A DNA stretch of 64,000 nt. It comes from Rhodospirillales bacterium (lineage in GTDB: Bacteria; Pseudomonadota; Alphaproteobacteria; Acetobacterales; Acetobacteraceae). The stretch's first letter is position 1; the number at the start of each line of letters is the position of its first letter. The position numbers and the translations under genes were made by a program. The notes beneath the pieces were generated by a model. That model was given only the letters and a program-made list of their open reading frames with translations, was not told where the DNA came from and did no database searches. This document shows positions 8,713 through 17,617 of this stretch, piece by piece. The stretch lies in contig JANXSM010000143.1 in assembly GCA_025352665.1 (NCBI GenBank), positions 95,041 through 159,040 on the forward strand, given 5' to 3'.

Positions 8713-9807
8713 ATGAACAGAATCCATGCGTCTGGCGGACCATTCGTGGCCGCCCTGCCGCTGGCTGCCGGCCAGGTGGTTCGCGCCCGGGCGCCGCTGC
8801 GCCTGGGGCTTGCCGGTGGCGGCACCGATCTTAGCCCCTATTGCGACGAATACGGCGGTGCGGTGCTGAACTGCACCATCGATCGTTACGCCTATTGCTT
8901 CATCGACGTGAGCCCCGACGGCATGGTGCATTTCGTGGCGCGCGACCTCGGCGTCGCGGAGGCGATGACGCCGGACCCGACCAGCATCAAGGGGGCGGCG
9001 CTCGGCATTCACGCCGGGGTTTACCTGCGGATGATGCGCGATTATGCCGGTGGGCGGATGTTGCCGCTGCGCATCACCTCGTTCGTCGATGCGCCGGCAG
9101 GCTCTGGCCTTGGCTCCTCCTCGGCGCTTTGCGTGGCGATGGTGGAGGCGTTTCGCGAATTGCTGAGCCTGCCTTTGGGTCTGTATGACGTGGCCCATCT
9201 GGCCTTTGAGATCGAGCGCATCGATCTGGCGTTGGCCGGCGGCAAGCAGGACCAGTATGCCGCAGCTTTCGGTGGCGCCAACTTCATCGAGTTCCTCGGC
9301 CACGACCGCGTGGTGGTCAATCCGCTGCGGGTGTCGCGTGCCTTTTTGTGCGAGTTCGAGACCTCGTTGGTCACCTGCTTCACCGGCGTCTCGCGTCGGT
9401 CGGATGCGATCATCGTGGAGCAGCAGGCCGGCATGACCGGCCATGTCACCGACGCGCTCGACAGCCTGCACCAGCTGAAGGCAGACGCGGTCGAGATGAA
9501 GCAGGCGCTGCTGCGCGGTGAAATTCGCCACATGGGCGAAATTCTGAACCGCTCGTGGGAGGCCAAGAAACGCACGGCCCGCGGGGTCAGCACGCAGACG
9601 ATCGACAATCTGTATGACACGGCCATGGGATACGGTGCCATCGCCGGCAAGGTTTCCGGTGCCGGCGGTGGCGGGTTCATGATGTTCATCGTGCCGCCGC
9701 AGTCTCGCATGGAGCTGATAGCAGCGCTCAATGCCGAAGGAGCCAACGCCACCGCCGTGCAGTTCACCGCGCAGGGTGCAGAGAGCTGGCGGGCCAGCGA
9801 CGTGTGA
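8713..9807 (+). CDS. hddA: GHMP kinase, D-glycero-alpha-D-manno-heptose 7-phosphate kinase-like
   Basis: A 364-residue GHMP-family kinase. RAPLRLGLAGGGTDLSPY (27-44) and the phosphate-binding loop APAGSGLGSSSALCVAM (127-143) are characteristic of HddA, which phosphorylates heptose 7-phosphate at C1 in the GDP-heptose route for S-layer or LPS glycans. A third glycine-rich motif, KVSGAGGGGFMMF, lies near residue 320. The ATG at 8713 has AGGG eight bases upstream; two upstream in-frame ATGs lack one. Its place among glycosyltransferases supports a surface-glycan role. The other pathway enzymes (GmhA, GmhB, HddC) are not in the window. Confidence 0.8.
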   Translation: MNRIHASGGPFVAALPLAAGQVVRARAPLRLGLAGGGTDLSPYCDEYGGAVLNCTIDRYAYCFIDVSPDGMVHFVARDLGVAEAMTPDPTSIKGAALGIHAGVYLRMMRDYAGGRMLPLRITSFVDAPAGSGLGSSSALCVAMVEAFRELLSLPLGLYDVAHLAFEIERIDLALAGGKQDQYAAAFGGANFIEFLGHDRVVVNPLRVSRAFLCEFETSLVTCFTGVSRRSDAIIVEQQAGMTGHVTDALDSLHQLKADAVEMKQALLRGEIRHMGEILNRSWEAKKRTARGVSTQTIDNLYDTAMGYGAIAGKVSGAGGGGFMMFIVPPQSRMELIAALNAEGANATAVQFTAQGAESWRASDV

Positions 9808-9889
9808 CCGGCCGGGCTGGAGCAGCGGCGCGAATTTAAGTCTGCCTTAAACACTCTCGCCCAGTCTCGCTTTGTCGCGGGGATGTCGC

Positions 9890-11506
9890 ATGGACGAGAT
9901 GGCGGGTGGTTTTGGCTCGGGTATTTCGGTGCCGGTGCAGCATCTGCTGGACCTGGCGCTGCAGTTCTATCAGCAGGATCGGCTCGACGAGGCCGAGCGC
10001 GTTTGTGTCGACCTGCTCAAACGCCAGCCAGAGAATTTTTCCGGCTGGTATCTGTGCGGCATGGTCGCGGCGCGAACCGGGCGGGGAGATACTGCCGCCG
10101 CAATGGTGGAGCGGGCGATCGCGCTGGAGCCGACGATCCCCGACATGCACCGTTATCTTGGCCACCTGCTGCAGTCATCCGGCCGCCTCGAACAGGCGAT
10201 CGCCTGCTTTGACCGCGCCATCGCCTGCCATCCGCACGTGGCCGTGTTCCACGCCGGCCGTGGCTCGGCGCTGGATCATCTGCAGCGGCCGCGCGCGGCT
10301 TTGGCAAGTTTCGCGCGTGCCATGGCGTTGCAGCCTGATGATGCCGGCATTCTTGCCGATTGCGCCAAAGTGCTCGCGTCGGTGGGGTGGCATGACGAGG
10401 CGCTGGCCGCGTTCGACCGGTCGGTCGGCCTGCGGCCGGACGATGCCGCCGCCTGGGTTGGACACGGCCACGCGCTGCGCGAGCTTGGCCGTCACGAGGA
10501 GGCGCTTGCGAGCTACGAAGCGGCGGCGGGCCTGCAGGCCGCTTGTCCCGACGCCCTGCTTGCGCGGGGCGAAACGCTGCTGCAGCTCGGGCGACTCGGG
10601 CAGGGATGGCCCATCTACATCGCGCACCGGCCACGCCCGCGTCTTGATCCATCCGCAGAATGGAGTGGCGCGCAGCCGCTCGCCGGACAGGTTGTTCTGC
10701 TCACCGCCGGCGATGATCTTTGCGAAACGCTGCAGTATTTCCGTCTGGCGGCCACATTGACGGCGCGTGGGGCGCGGGTTGTGTTGCAGGTTCAACCGCC
10801 CTTGCGCGCCTTGCTGCAGGCCGGCGCTGGCGATTTGACCGTCATCGATGACACCGTGGCAGCCCCGCCGTTCGATCTGTGGTGCGAGCTCGACCGCCTG
10901 CCCGCGTTGCTCGGCATGACGGAGACGAGCATTCCGCCGTCAGCCGGCATTTCTGCCGATGCTGACCTGAAACAGCTCTGGAGCTTTCGCCTGCCGCGGG
11001 GTCGCCCGCGGATCGGCCTTGCGTGGAGCGACCAGGCAGCGCCGCATACGCTTTCGCTGACCGCACTGCGCCCGCTGCTGGGACTCGACGCGGATCTGAT
11101 CTGCCTCGATGCGGCACCAACTGCGCCCGATCTTGCGGAATTGGACGCATCCGGGCGGATGCTTATGCTTGGCGCGGAGCTGGGGGAGCGTCGCGATGCG
11201 GCTGCCGTGATCGACCAGCTCGACCTTGTGATCAGCGTCGACTGCGACATCGCCCATCTGGCGGGGGGATTGGGCAAACCGATTTGGCTGTTGCTGCCGG
11301 TCAATCCGCATTTTCGCTGGATGGTCGGCCGCGACGACTCGCCCTGGTATCCCTCGGCGCGGCTGTTCCGCCAGACACGCGCGAGCGATTGGGCGGCGGT
11401 TGTCGACCGCGTTGTGGCGGAACTCGCCGAGCCACGACAGACCGCGCAGGCGGCCTTAGAGCTTGGTCGCTGCTGGCAGGCGAAGCAATCAGGCTCTAGA
11501 GCGTGA
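9890..11506 (+). CDS. TPR-repeat protein with C-terminal GT9 (heptosyltransferase-like) domain
   Basis: A 538-residue protein with about six tetratricopeptide repeats over residues 15-230 (for example the unit DEAERVCVDLLKRQPENFSG), followed by a domain like GT9 heptosyltransferases. There PRIGLAWSDQ and DLVISVDCDIAHLAGGLGKP correspond to the usual SVDTA-AHLAGALGKP, then LLLPVNPHFRWM and DSPWYPSARLFRQ. It probably acts in glycan assembly or protein glycosylation. The ATG at 9890 was chosen because GGGG precedes it; a TTG lies at 9872. The final residues RA and the TGA stop come from repeat R2, so the original C-terminus may have been altered. Confidence 0.75.
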   Translation: MDEMAGGFGSGISVPVQHLLDLALQFYQQDRLDEAERVCVDLLKRQPENFSGWYLCGMVAARTGRGDTAAAMVERAIALEPTIPDMHRYLGHLLQSSGRLEQAIACFDRAIACHPHVAVFHAGRGSALDHLQRPRAALASFARAMALQPDDAGILADCAKVLASVGWHDEALAAFDRSVGLRPDDAAAWVGHGHALRELGRHEEALASYEAAAGLQAACPDALLARGETLLQLGRLGQGWPIYIAHRPRPRLDPSAEWSGAQPLAGQVVLLTAGDDLCETLQYFRLAATLTARGARVVLQVQPPLRALLQAGAGDLTVIDDTVAAPPFDLWCELDRLPALLGMTETSIPPSAGISADADLKQLWSFRLPRGRPRIGLAWSDQAAPHTLSLTALRPLLGLDADLICLDAAPTAPDLAELDASGRMLMLGAELGERRDAAAVIDQLDLVISVDCDIAHLAGGLGKPIWLLLPVNPHFRWMVGRDDSPWYPSARLFRQTRASDWAAVVDRVVAELAEPRQTAQAALELGRCWQAKQSGSRA

Positions 11507-11602
11507 TGACGTCTGATAGGCGACGTCATCACGCTCTAGCTCTTTGTTTTAACGAGCAGTTTTATCGCACAGTTGGTTCAACCTCAGACGATATTACTCT
11601 AG
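11496..11602. repeat. Intergenic palindromic repeat locus R2 (units A-C)
   Basis: Unit A at 11496-11539 is a perfect 18-bp stem with loop TGATAGGC. Unit C (11540-11602) begins CTCTTTGTTTTAACGAGCA, contains GTTGGTTCAACC and ends in TATTACTCTAG. The locus lies between converging genes: its left edge encodes the last residues and stop of the TPR gene, and its right edge is four bases from the tupA stop. Confidence 0.9.
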
Positions 11603-11606
11603 GCGG

Positions 11607-12410
11607 TCACCCTCCGGTCGAAGCGTCCGGGTGGAAGAGTTGCTGGCCGCCGATCTGGAGGGCGCCGATGGCGGCCTGACCGGCGGGCGCTGCAAGCCAC
11701 TCCGCCAGCTGTCGTGCCAATGTCAGCTTCGCCTGCGGATGCAGTGCCGGGTTGAGCTGAATGACATCGTAGCGGTTGATCAAGGCCGGGTCGCCCTGCA
11801 GGACGATGGTCAGATGCCGCTTGTTGTTGAAGGCGAGCCAGGTGCCGCGATCGGACAAGGTGACGGCGTCCAGGGCCGCGGCCGCGTTGAGGGCAGCGCC
11901 CATGCCGCCGCCGATGTCCTTGTACCACCCCTGGCCCACGGGGTTCCGCCCCGCGGCTTTCCAAATGCGCTTCTCCTGGGCGTCCGTGCCGCTTTTGTCG
12001 CCGCGGGAGACGAAAATGGTCTGGCTCGAAAAGATCGCCTCAAGGGCGGTGACGGCGCTGGCCGATACGGCGAAATGCGCTGAATTGTCGGCCGGCCCGA
12101 CCAGGATGAAGTCGTTCCAGGCGATCTCGCGTCGCAGGATGCCGTGGCCGGACTGGATGAAAGCAGCCTCCGCGTCCGGGTCGTGTACCAGGACGAGATC
12201 GGCGTCACCGTGCGTGGCGGTGGCGAGCGCCTGACCTGTGCCTTGCGCCAGCACCTTCACGTCGATGCCGGTCTGCTTGGTGAACTGCGGCAGGATGGCC
12301 GCGAGCAGGCCCGAGGCGTCGACCGAGGTGGTGGAGGCCAGAGTGATCGTCTCGGCACGGGCCGCCTGGGCTGTGAGCAGCGTGAGCAGAACGAGGAGCA
12401 GGCGGATCAT
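11607..12410 (-). CDS. tupA: Tungstate ABC transporter, substrate-binding protein
   Basis: A 267-residue periplasmic binding protein. A signal peptide spans about 1-19 (cut after AARA). It is followed by ETITLASTTSVDASGLL, the TTS oxyanion-binding segment typical of TupA, and HDPDAEAAFIQSGHG. TupA captures tungstate for molybdopterin enzymes. The start overlaps the tupB stop by ATGA, so the two genes are translationally coupled. No tupC ATPase gene is adjacent. Confidence 0.85.
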   Translation of the reverse strand: MIRLLLVLLTLLTAQAARAETITLASTTSVDASGLLAAILPQFTKQTGIDVKVLAQGTGQALATATHGDADLVLVHDPDAEAAFIQSGHGILRREIAWNDFILVGPADNSAHFAVSASAVTALEAIFSSQTIFVSRGDKSGTDAQEKRIWKAAGRNPVGQGWYKDIGGGMGAALNAAAALDAVTLSDRGTWLAFNNKRHLTIVLQGDPALINRYDVIQLNPALHPQAKLTLARQLAEWLAAPAGQAAIGALQIGGQQLFHPDASTGG

Positions 12411-13060
12411 GGCTTGCGACCTTCAGGACTGTCTGTGAGTGCCAGCAATGTGGCGCTGGCGGCAATGCTGATACCGATCAGCACGAAGCCGATCGCGAGG
12501 GCTTGCTCCAGATTGCCCATGCTGGTTTCGAGCGCGATGGAGGTGGTCATGGTGCGGGTGTGGCCAGCGATGTTGCCGCCGACGATCATTACGGCCCCCA
12601 CCTCGGAGACGGTGCGGCCGAAGCCGGCCAGGATCGCGGTGGCCATGTGGCGACGGCGCAGGGCGAGCAATACCGGCAGAGCGCGGGATCGTGTGGCGCC
12701 GAGCACGCGCAGCGCGGGGCCGAACTCGGTCCAGGCCTGTTCCAGGGCGCGATGGGCCAGAGACGCTACGATCGGCGTGGCCAGCGCCGCCTGCGCGAGC
12801 ACCATTGCGGCTGGCGTGAACAGCAGGCCGAGCGATCCAAGCGGCCCGCTGTGCGACAGGGCGAGGTAGAGGATCAGGCCGACCACCACAGGCGGCAGAC
12901 CCAGCAGTGCGTTGATCGCCACGACGCAGGCCCTGCGGCCGCGGAATTCGCCGAGCGCCAGGACCGCGGCAAGCGAGATGCCCAGCAGCGCTGCCAACAG
13001 GGTGGCGCTCAGGCTGACCTCGAGCGACAGCCGGACCACGGGCCAGAGGGAGGGGATCAC
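12407..13060 (-). CDS. tupB: Tungstate ABC transporter permease
   Basis: An inner-membrane permease of about 217 residues with five predicted helices. The EAA-like cytoplasmic loop is ALRVLGATRSRALPVLLALR, and the C-terminal half GFGRTVSEVGAVMIVGGNI is typical of TupB. The start is uncertain. The in-frame GTG at 13060 gives a normal N-terminus (LWPVVRLSLEVSLSATL) 19 bases after the upstream ABC exporter; a further in-frame ATG lies at 13131 inside that gene. It partners TupA, with an ATPase that must be encoded elsewhere. Confidence 0.8.
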   Translation of the reverse strand: MIPSLWPVVRLSLEVSLSATLLAALLGISLAAVLALGEFRGRRACVVAINALLGLPPVVVGLILYLALSHSGPLGSLGLLFTPAAMVLAQAALATPIVASLAHRALEQAWTEFGPALRVLGATRSRALPVLLALRRRHMATAILAGFGRTVSEVGAVMIVGGNIAGHTRTMTTSIALETSMGNLEQALAIGFVLIGISIAASATLLALTDSPEGRKP

Positions 13061-13079
13061 CCGGTCCAGCTTCTGGTCG

Positions 13080-14834
13080 TCATGCCGGGGCGAAGGCCTG
13101 GGTGCGGACCAGGCGGGCGTAAAGACCATCCTGTTCCATGAGCTGCGTGTGGCTGCCCTGTTCGACGGCACGGCCTTCAGCCAGCACAACCACGAGATCG
13201 GCGTCGCGCACGGTGGACAGGCGATGGGCCACGATGATGGTGGTGCGGCCATGGCGCAGGCGGTGCAGCGCCTCCTGCACGAGCGCCTCGCTTTCGGCGT
13301 CGAGTGCCGAGGTTGCTTCGTCGAGCAGCAGCACGCGGGGGTCGCGCAGCAGGGCACGGGCGAGAGCGACGCGTTGGCGCTGGCCACCGGACAGGCGGCC
13401 GCCGCTCGAGCCGACCGGGGTTTCGAAGCCCTGCGGCAGATCGTCGATGAAACTGGCTGCTGCGGCTTCGGCTGCGTGGCGCAAATCATCGTCGCTGGCG
13501 TTGGGCCGGCCCATGCGGATGTTGGCCGCGATCGTGTCGTCGAACAGCAAGGTGTCCTGGCCGACATAGGCGATGGCGCTGCGCAGGCTGGCGACCGCGA
13601 CATCGCGGATGTTCGCGCCATCGAGAGTGATGACGCCGCTGGTGGCGTCGTGCAGGCGGGGGATCAGCGACAGGGCGGTGGATTTGCCCGCACCGGACGG
13701 GCCGACCAGAGCGATGGTCAGGCCGGGGGCGGCGCGGAAGCTCAGTCCGGACAGGCCGGCGCGGCCGTCGGGATAGGCGAAGCTGACGTTGTCGAACACC
13801 AATTCACCCTCGCCTGCCGGCAGGGGTGGAGCGTTTGGAATGTCGGTGATGGCGGCTGGCTCGTCGATGACCGCAAACACGCGTTCCAGGCCGGCCAGGC
13901 CCTCCTGCGTCGCGGAATTGAGCTGGCCCAGCGCACGCAGGGGTTGGGAGGTCAGGCCGAGGGCGAGCACGAAACCGGCGAAGTCGCCGATCGTGCCGAC
14001 ACCGTGCGCGGCGCGCCAGCCGGCAAAGCCCAGCACGGCGCCGACGGCACCCCCAGCGATGACTTCGAGGAATGGGTCGATCCGGCTGCGGCTGCGCACG
14101 ATGCGCAGCATGGAGTCGAACAGCTTCTCGAAGGCGCGGTTGGCGCGGCGGGTTTCGGCTGTTTCCAGCCCATAGGCGCGCACCGTTCTGGCCTGGGCGA
14201 AACTTTCGGTCAGCAGCGAGGCGGTGGCACCCATCTGCTCCTGCACGCCGCCGGACACGCGGCGGATCCGCTTGCCGATGCGCTGAATGGGGATCGCGGC
14301 GAGGGGAAACAGGCATGCTGCGATCAGGCACAGCACCCAATCGGTGTAGAGCAGAAAGCCGACCAGCCCGATGATCTTGACCGCATCGCCCACCGCGTTG
14401 ACCCCACGTAGCAGAGCCTCGCGGATCAGGCTGGTGTCGGAGGTGAGGCGGGTGGCGAGCATCGCCGGCGCCTCGCGCTCGACGCGGGCGAGGTCGGCGC
14501 GCATCAAATGGTCGAACATGCGGGCCTGCAGGGCGCGCACGGTGATGAGCACGATCTTCTGGGTCAGCACCGCCTGGAAATACTGCGCCAGCGCCTTGGC
14601 TGACGTGATGGTGAGCACCAGCAGCGGCACCTGGTAGAGAATGCGGCGGTCCTGCACGGCGAACATGTCGATCGCCCGCTTCACCACCTGCGGATAGAAC
14701 GCCTGCAGCACCGCCATGACGATGGTGGTGATGGCGACCAGCGTGAGCAGGCCGGTGTGGTGTCGGATATGTTCGCGCCACAGTCGGCGCATCAGCCGGG
14801 GCTTGGTGGCGGGCCGGGGTTTGGGGGGCTTCAT
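13080..14834 (-). CDS. ABC exporter, fused permease/ATPase (MsbA-like)
   Basis: A 584-residue half-transporter. The membrane domain covers about 30-320 with six helices, and the ATPase has Walker A VGPSGAGKST (377-386), signature LSGGQRQRVALA (481-492), Walker B VLLLDEATSALD and switch VAHRLS. It is close to lipid A/lipid-flippase MsbA-type exporters by architecture. The link to lipid A rests on similarity and on its place directly after cca, a pairing I recall from related genomes. It starts 13 bases after the cca stop and is followed by tupBA, probably in one transcript. Confidence 0.8.
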   Translation of the reverse strand: MKPPKPRPATKPRLMRRLWREHIRHHTGLLTLVAITTIVMAVLQAFYPQVVKRAIDMFAVQDRRILYQVPLLVLTITSAKALAQYFQAVLTQKIVLITVRALQARMFDHLMRADLARVEREAPAMLATRLTSDTSLIREALLRGVNAVGDAVKIIGLVGFLLYTDWVLCLIAACLFPLAAIPIQRIGKRIRRVSGGVQEQMGATASLLTESFAQARTVRAYGLETAETRRANRAFEKLFDSMLRIVRSRSRIDPFLEVIAGGAVGAVLGFAGWRAAHGVGTIGDFAGFVLALGLTSQPLRALGQLNSATQEGLAGLERVFAVIDEPAAITDIPNAPPLPAGEGELVFDNVSFAYPDGRAGLSGLSFRAAPGLTIALVGPSGAGKSTALSLIPRLHDATSGVITLDGANIRDVAVASLRSAIAYVGQDTLLFDDTIAANIRMGRPNASDDDLRHAAEAAAASFIDDLPQGFETPVGSSGGRLSGGQRQRVALARALLRDPRVLLLDEATSALDAESEALVQEALHRLRHGRTTIIVAHRLSTVRDADLVVVLAEGRAVEQGSHTQLMEQDGLYARLVRTQAFAPA

Positions 14835-14847
14835 GGGCCCGCGTGTA

Positions 14848-16014
14848 TCAGGCCGCGGGCGGGCGGGCCAGTTGCGCCAGGAGCGTGGCGCGATCGGCGG
14901 TGCAGCCGCTGTCGATCCAAAGGCCCCGCAGACGCTTCAGTTCCTGGCCGAGTGTCGGGCCGGGGGAATGGCCGAGGGCCACGAGGTCGCGGCCCTGGAG
15001 CGGGAAGACCGGCGGCTCCAGCGCCGCCAATCGGTCAAGCAAGGCAGCACTGCGGCCGGCAATGCGCGCGCGGCCGATCAGGATATCCGCCGCAGTGTCA
15101 GCCAACGCGCGGCGCAGGCAAGCTTCATCGGCGCCCTCCTGAAGCGCCACGCCTCGCAGGGCTGCAAGGGCCGCAGCTTCGGCTCCCGACAGCCTGAGCC
15201 GGCCCGATAGGTTTATCGGGGCCACCGGCTGGCGGCCGGGCTCCAGCAAGGCGGCCAGGCGCAGCAATGGATCAGGCGGCAGATTGTCGAGCGGGCGCAG
15301 TTTTGCTTCGGGCAGGATGGCGGCGAGCACGCCCTGCTGTTGCATGAGGGCCAAGGCGGCGTCCGGCCTGGGAGCTGCGAGGATGCGTTTGAGTTCGCTC
15401 CACACGCGCTCGGCGGACAGCTGCGCCAGCCCCGCGACATTGGCTGCGATCGCGTTCAGTGCGACACGGTCGGGCGTGGTGCCGTAGCGGGCGAAGAAGC
15501 GGAAGTAGCGCAGGATCCGCAGGTAGTCCTCGCCGATGCGCGCGGCGGCGTTGCCGACAAAGCGGACGCGGCCGGCCCGCAGGTCTGCGATACCGCCGAA
15601 ATAGTCGAACAGATCGCCTTCGGCGGTCAGCGACAGCGCGTTGATGGTGAAGTCGCGGCGGGCGGCGTCCTCCTGCCAATCATCGGTGAAAGCCACTACA
15701 GCGTGACGGCCGTCGGTTTCGACGTCGCGGCGCAAGGTGGTGATTTCGTAGCCGACGCCTGCGGCAAGCGCTGTGACCGTGCCGTGGGCGAGGCCGGTGG
15801 GCAGTGCGCGCAGCCCTGCCCGCTCCAGCGCACGGATGACCTCGGTCGGCGGATCAGGCGTGGCGAGGTCGATGTCCGCGACCTCGCGACCCGCCACCAG
15901 GTCGCGCACGCTGCCGCCGACCAGCCGTGCCCGCGGCAGTGCCGCGAGCACGGCGCGCAGACCGGGGGCGTCGAGGATCCTGGGGGCGCCGATCTGCATA
16001 ACCGGCACTGTCAT
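14848..16014 (-). CDS. cca: CCA tRNA nucleotidyltransferase / poly(A) polymerase family
   Basis: A 388-residue class II nucleotidyltransferase that adds or repairs the tRNA 3' CCA end. Motifs: LVGGSVRD (31-38), ADIDLATP with the catalytic DxD (47-49), RRDFTINALSL (119-129), and EDYLRILRYFRFFARYG with ERVWSELKRIL for nucleotide selection. The start ATG at 16014 was chosen to give MTVPVMQIG; a second ATG lies at 15999. It is divergent from the GNAT gene by 45 bases and heads the cca-exporter-tupBA run. Confidence 0.9.
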   Translation of the reverse strand: MTVPVMQIGAPRILDAPGLRAVLAALPRARLVGGSVRDLVAGREVADIDLATPDPPTEVIRALERAGLRALPTGLAHGTVTALAAGVGYEITTLRRDVETDGRHAVVAFTDDWQEDAARRDFTINALSLTAEGDLFDYFGGIADLRAGRVRFVGNAAARIGEDYLRILRYFRFFARYGTTPDRVALNAIAANVAGLAQLSAERVWSELKRILAAPRPDAALALMQQQGVLAAILPEAKLRPLDNLPPDPLLRLAALLEPGRQPVAPINLSGRLRLSGAEAAALAALRGVALQEGADEACLRRALADTAADILIGRARIAGRSAALLDRLAALEPPVFPLQGRDLVALGHSPGPTLGQELKRLRGLWIDSGCTADRATLLAQLARPPAA

Positions 16015-16059
16015 GCGTGCAATCTCGACGGGATCGATCCAACTTCGTAGAAACCCCAT

Positions 16060-16605
16060 ATGGCCATAAGTCCGATCGATTCCCTGCTGGTGATGCCGTC
16101 GCCAACCCATGCACGTTCCTACCAGTCCGCAGTGGCCGAGGGCTATGCGCCCGATGCCGCAGCCCCTCCGCTGCTGGTGGACGGGCGGTTCGACGCACAT
16201 CTTGCGTGGATGAACGAGCAGGGCGGCGAGGTGCGCCAAATCGACGGGCGGATGGTTGAACGTGCGCCCCATGTGCAGCTTTGGCTGGTGCATGCCTACA
16301 CCTTCATCGGCAGGGTCAACATCCGGTTTCGCCTGACCGACGATCTGCGGGTGTGGGGCGGCAATATCGGTTATGCGATCCGGCCGTCGTTTCGCGAGAA
16401 GGGGTTTGGCCGCCACATCCTGGCGCTGGCGCTGCCGGTGGCGCGCGAGTCTGGGCTACGCGGCGCCTTGTTGACATGCCTTTCAACCAACAAGGCCTCG
16501 ATCCGCGTCATCGAGGCCAATGGTGGACAACTTGCCGAAACCGGTCCGCACCCCACGCTGCCGGAGCAAACGGTGCGGCGATATTGGATCGACCTGCCGG
16601 TGTGA
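16060..16605 (+). CDS. GNAT family N-acetyltransferase
   Basis: A 181-residue GNAT-fold protein. The acetyl-CoA binding segment is SFREKGFGRHILALAL, a variant of the Q/RxxGxG/A motif, preceded by the strand GGNIGYAIRP. The pattern with a hydrophobic FIGRVNIRFRL strand is common in uncharacterised GNATs that modify small amines or proteins. The acceptor is unknown. The stop is two bases from the TVP38-family gene, so the two form a plus-strand pair that interrupts the minus-strand cca/DUF6111 set. Confidence 0.8.
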   Translation: MAISPIDSLLVMPSPTHARSYQSAVAEGYAPDAAAPPLLVDGRFDAHLAWMNEQGGEVRQIDGRMVERAPHVQLWLVHAYTFIGRVNIRFRLTDDLRVWGGNIGYAIRPSFREKGFGRHILALALPVARESGLRGALLTCLSTNKASIRVIEANGGQLAETGPHPTLPEQTVRRYWIDLPV

Positions 16606-16607
16606 GG

Positions 16608-17309
16608 ATGCGGGGGCGCGTCGGCCTTGGCCTGGGCGCCTGTGCGGCTTTGATCGTCGTGGCGCTGGGGACGACCTTGGTTCTGGGCGCCAATCGGATG
16701 GAGGCCTGGGCCGCGATCGTCCGGCTGATCCACGCTCTGCAAGCGCTTGCCGCGATTTCGCCACTCGCTGCAGCCGGGCTATATATTCTCGTGTATGCGG
16801 CTCTGGTGGCGGCCTGCGTTCCACTGGGGCCGGCGATGAGCCTGACCGGCGGCGTGTTGTTCGGCTTCGCCGAGGGCACCGTGTTTGCGATGGTGGGGAT
16901 CGTGCTGGGCTGCGTGACCTGCTTCTCTGTCGCCCGCAGCGGCCTCGCGGCCGAGCTCGCATCGCGCCGCATCGATATGCTCGATCGCATCCGGCCGCGT
17001 TTGCAGGCGGACGGGGCGTTTGCACTGCTGTCCCTGCGGCTGGCGCCGGTGGTTCCTTCGTGGATGCTGAACCTTGGGGCCGGGCTTGCCGGTATGCGAC
17101 TGGTGCCGTTCGCGCTGGCGACCACCGTAGGCGTGTTGCCGGCGACCATGGTGTTCACCAGTGCCGGCGCAGGCCTGGGGTCGCGGTTGAGCGAAGGCGA
17201 TCCGCCGGGGCTCGACCTGGTGCTCAGGCCCGAAGTGCTTTGGCCGCTGCTGGCACTGTCGGTGCTTGCCCTGGTGCCGACGCTGCTTCGCTGGAGACGT
17301 TCGCGCTGA
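16608..17309 (+). CDS. TVP38/TMEM64 (SNARE-associated) family membrane protein
   Basis: A 233-residue integral membrane protein with about five or six helices. The segment AACVPLGPAMSLTGGVLFGF and the later LRLAPVVPSWMLNLGAGLAG are the hallmark of the VTT/DedA-like TVP38 family, proposed to scramble or move lipids. The exact substrate is not known. ATG 16608 follows the GNAT stop directly; a GTG at 16602 in the same frame would overlap it. It ends in a short convergent gap with the DUF6111 gene. Confidence 0.8.
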   Translation: MRGRVGLGLGACAALIVVALGTTLVLGANRMEAWAAIVRLIHALQALAAISPLAAAGLYILVYAALVAACVPLGPAMSLTGGVLFGFAEGTVFAMVGIVLGCVTCFSVARSGLAAELASRRIDMLDRIRPRLQADGAFALLSLRLAPVVPSWMLNLGAGLAGMRLVPFALATTVGVLPATMVFTSAGAGLGSRLSEGDPPGLDLVLRPEVLWPLLALSVLALVPTLLRWRRSR

Positions 17310-17377
17310 TCCTGTGACGTAGCCCCGGCATGGGTCTTGCCGATGTTTTGCGACGGCCAACGCCTGGAGAGTGACTG

Positions 17378-17617
17378 TTACGGCGCGACGCCGGTGCCCT
17401 GGATGATCTGGCCATTTTCGATATGGGCCGGCCGGTAGCGTGTGTGCGGGTCCATCCGCTCATGCAATCCATAGCCGATGGCAATGCCGGCCAGGAGGAG
17501 CACGGCTGTCATGGCGAACCAAAGCAGCGCGGGTCGCACCAGGGGACCAAGCAGGCGCCATACCAAGTATAGGCCGAAGGGGAGCAGAAAAAGTCCTATT
17601 TCGGCGAAGCGGAGCAT
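17378..17617 (-). CDS. DUF6111-type small membrane protein
   Basis: A 79-residue protein with two transmembrane helices (about 3-22 and 29-49), then the short soluble tail HTRYRPAHIENGQIIQGTGV. I recognise this layout as DUF6111 of alphaproteobacteria, a family of unknown function found beside CoA pyrophosphatase and cca genes. The ATG overlaps the stop of the NUDIX gene by one base (TGATG), showing translational coupling. Confidence 0.75.
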   Translation of the reverse strand: MLRFAEIGLFLLPFGLYLVWRLLGPLVRPALLWFAMTAVLLLAGIAIGYGLHERMDPHTRYRPAHIENGQIIQGTGVAP

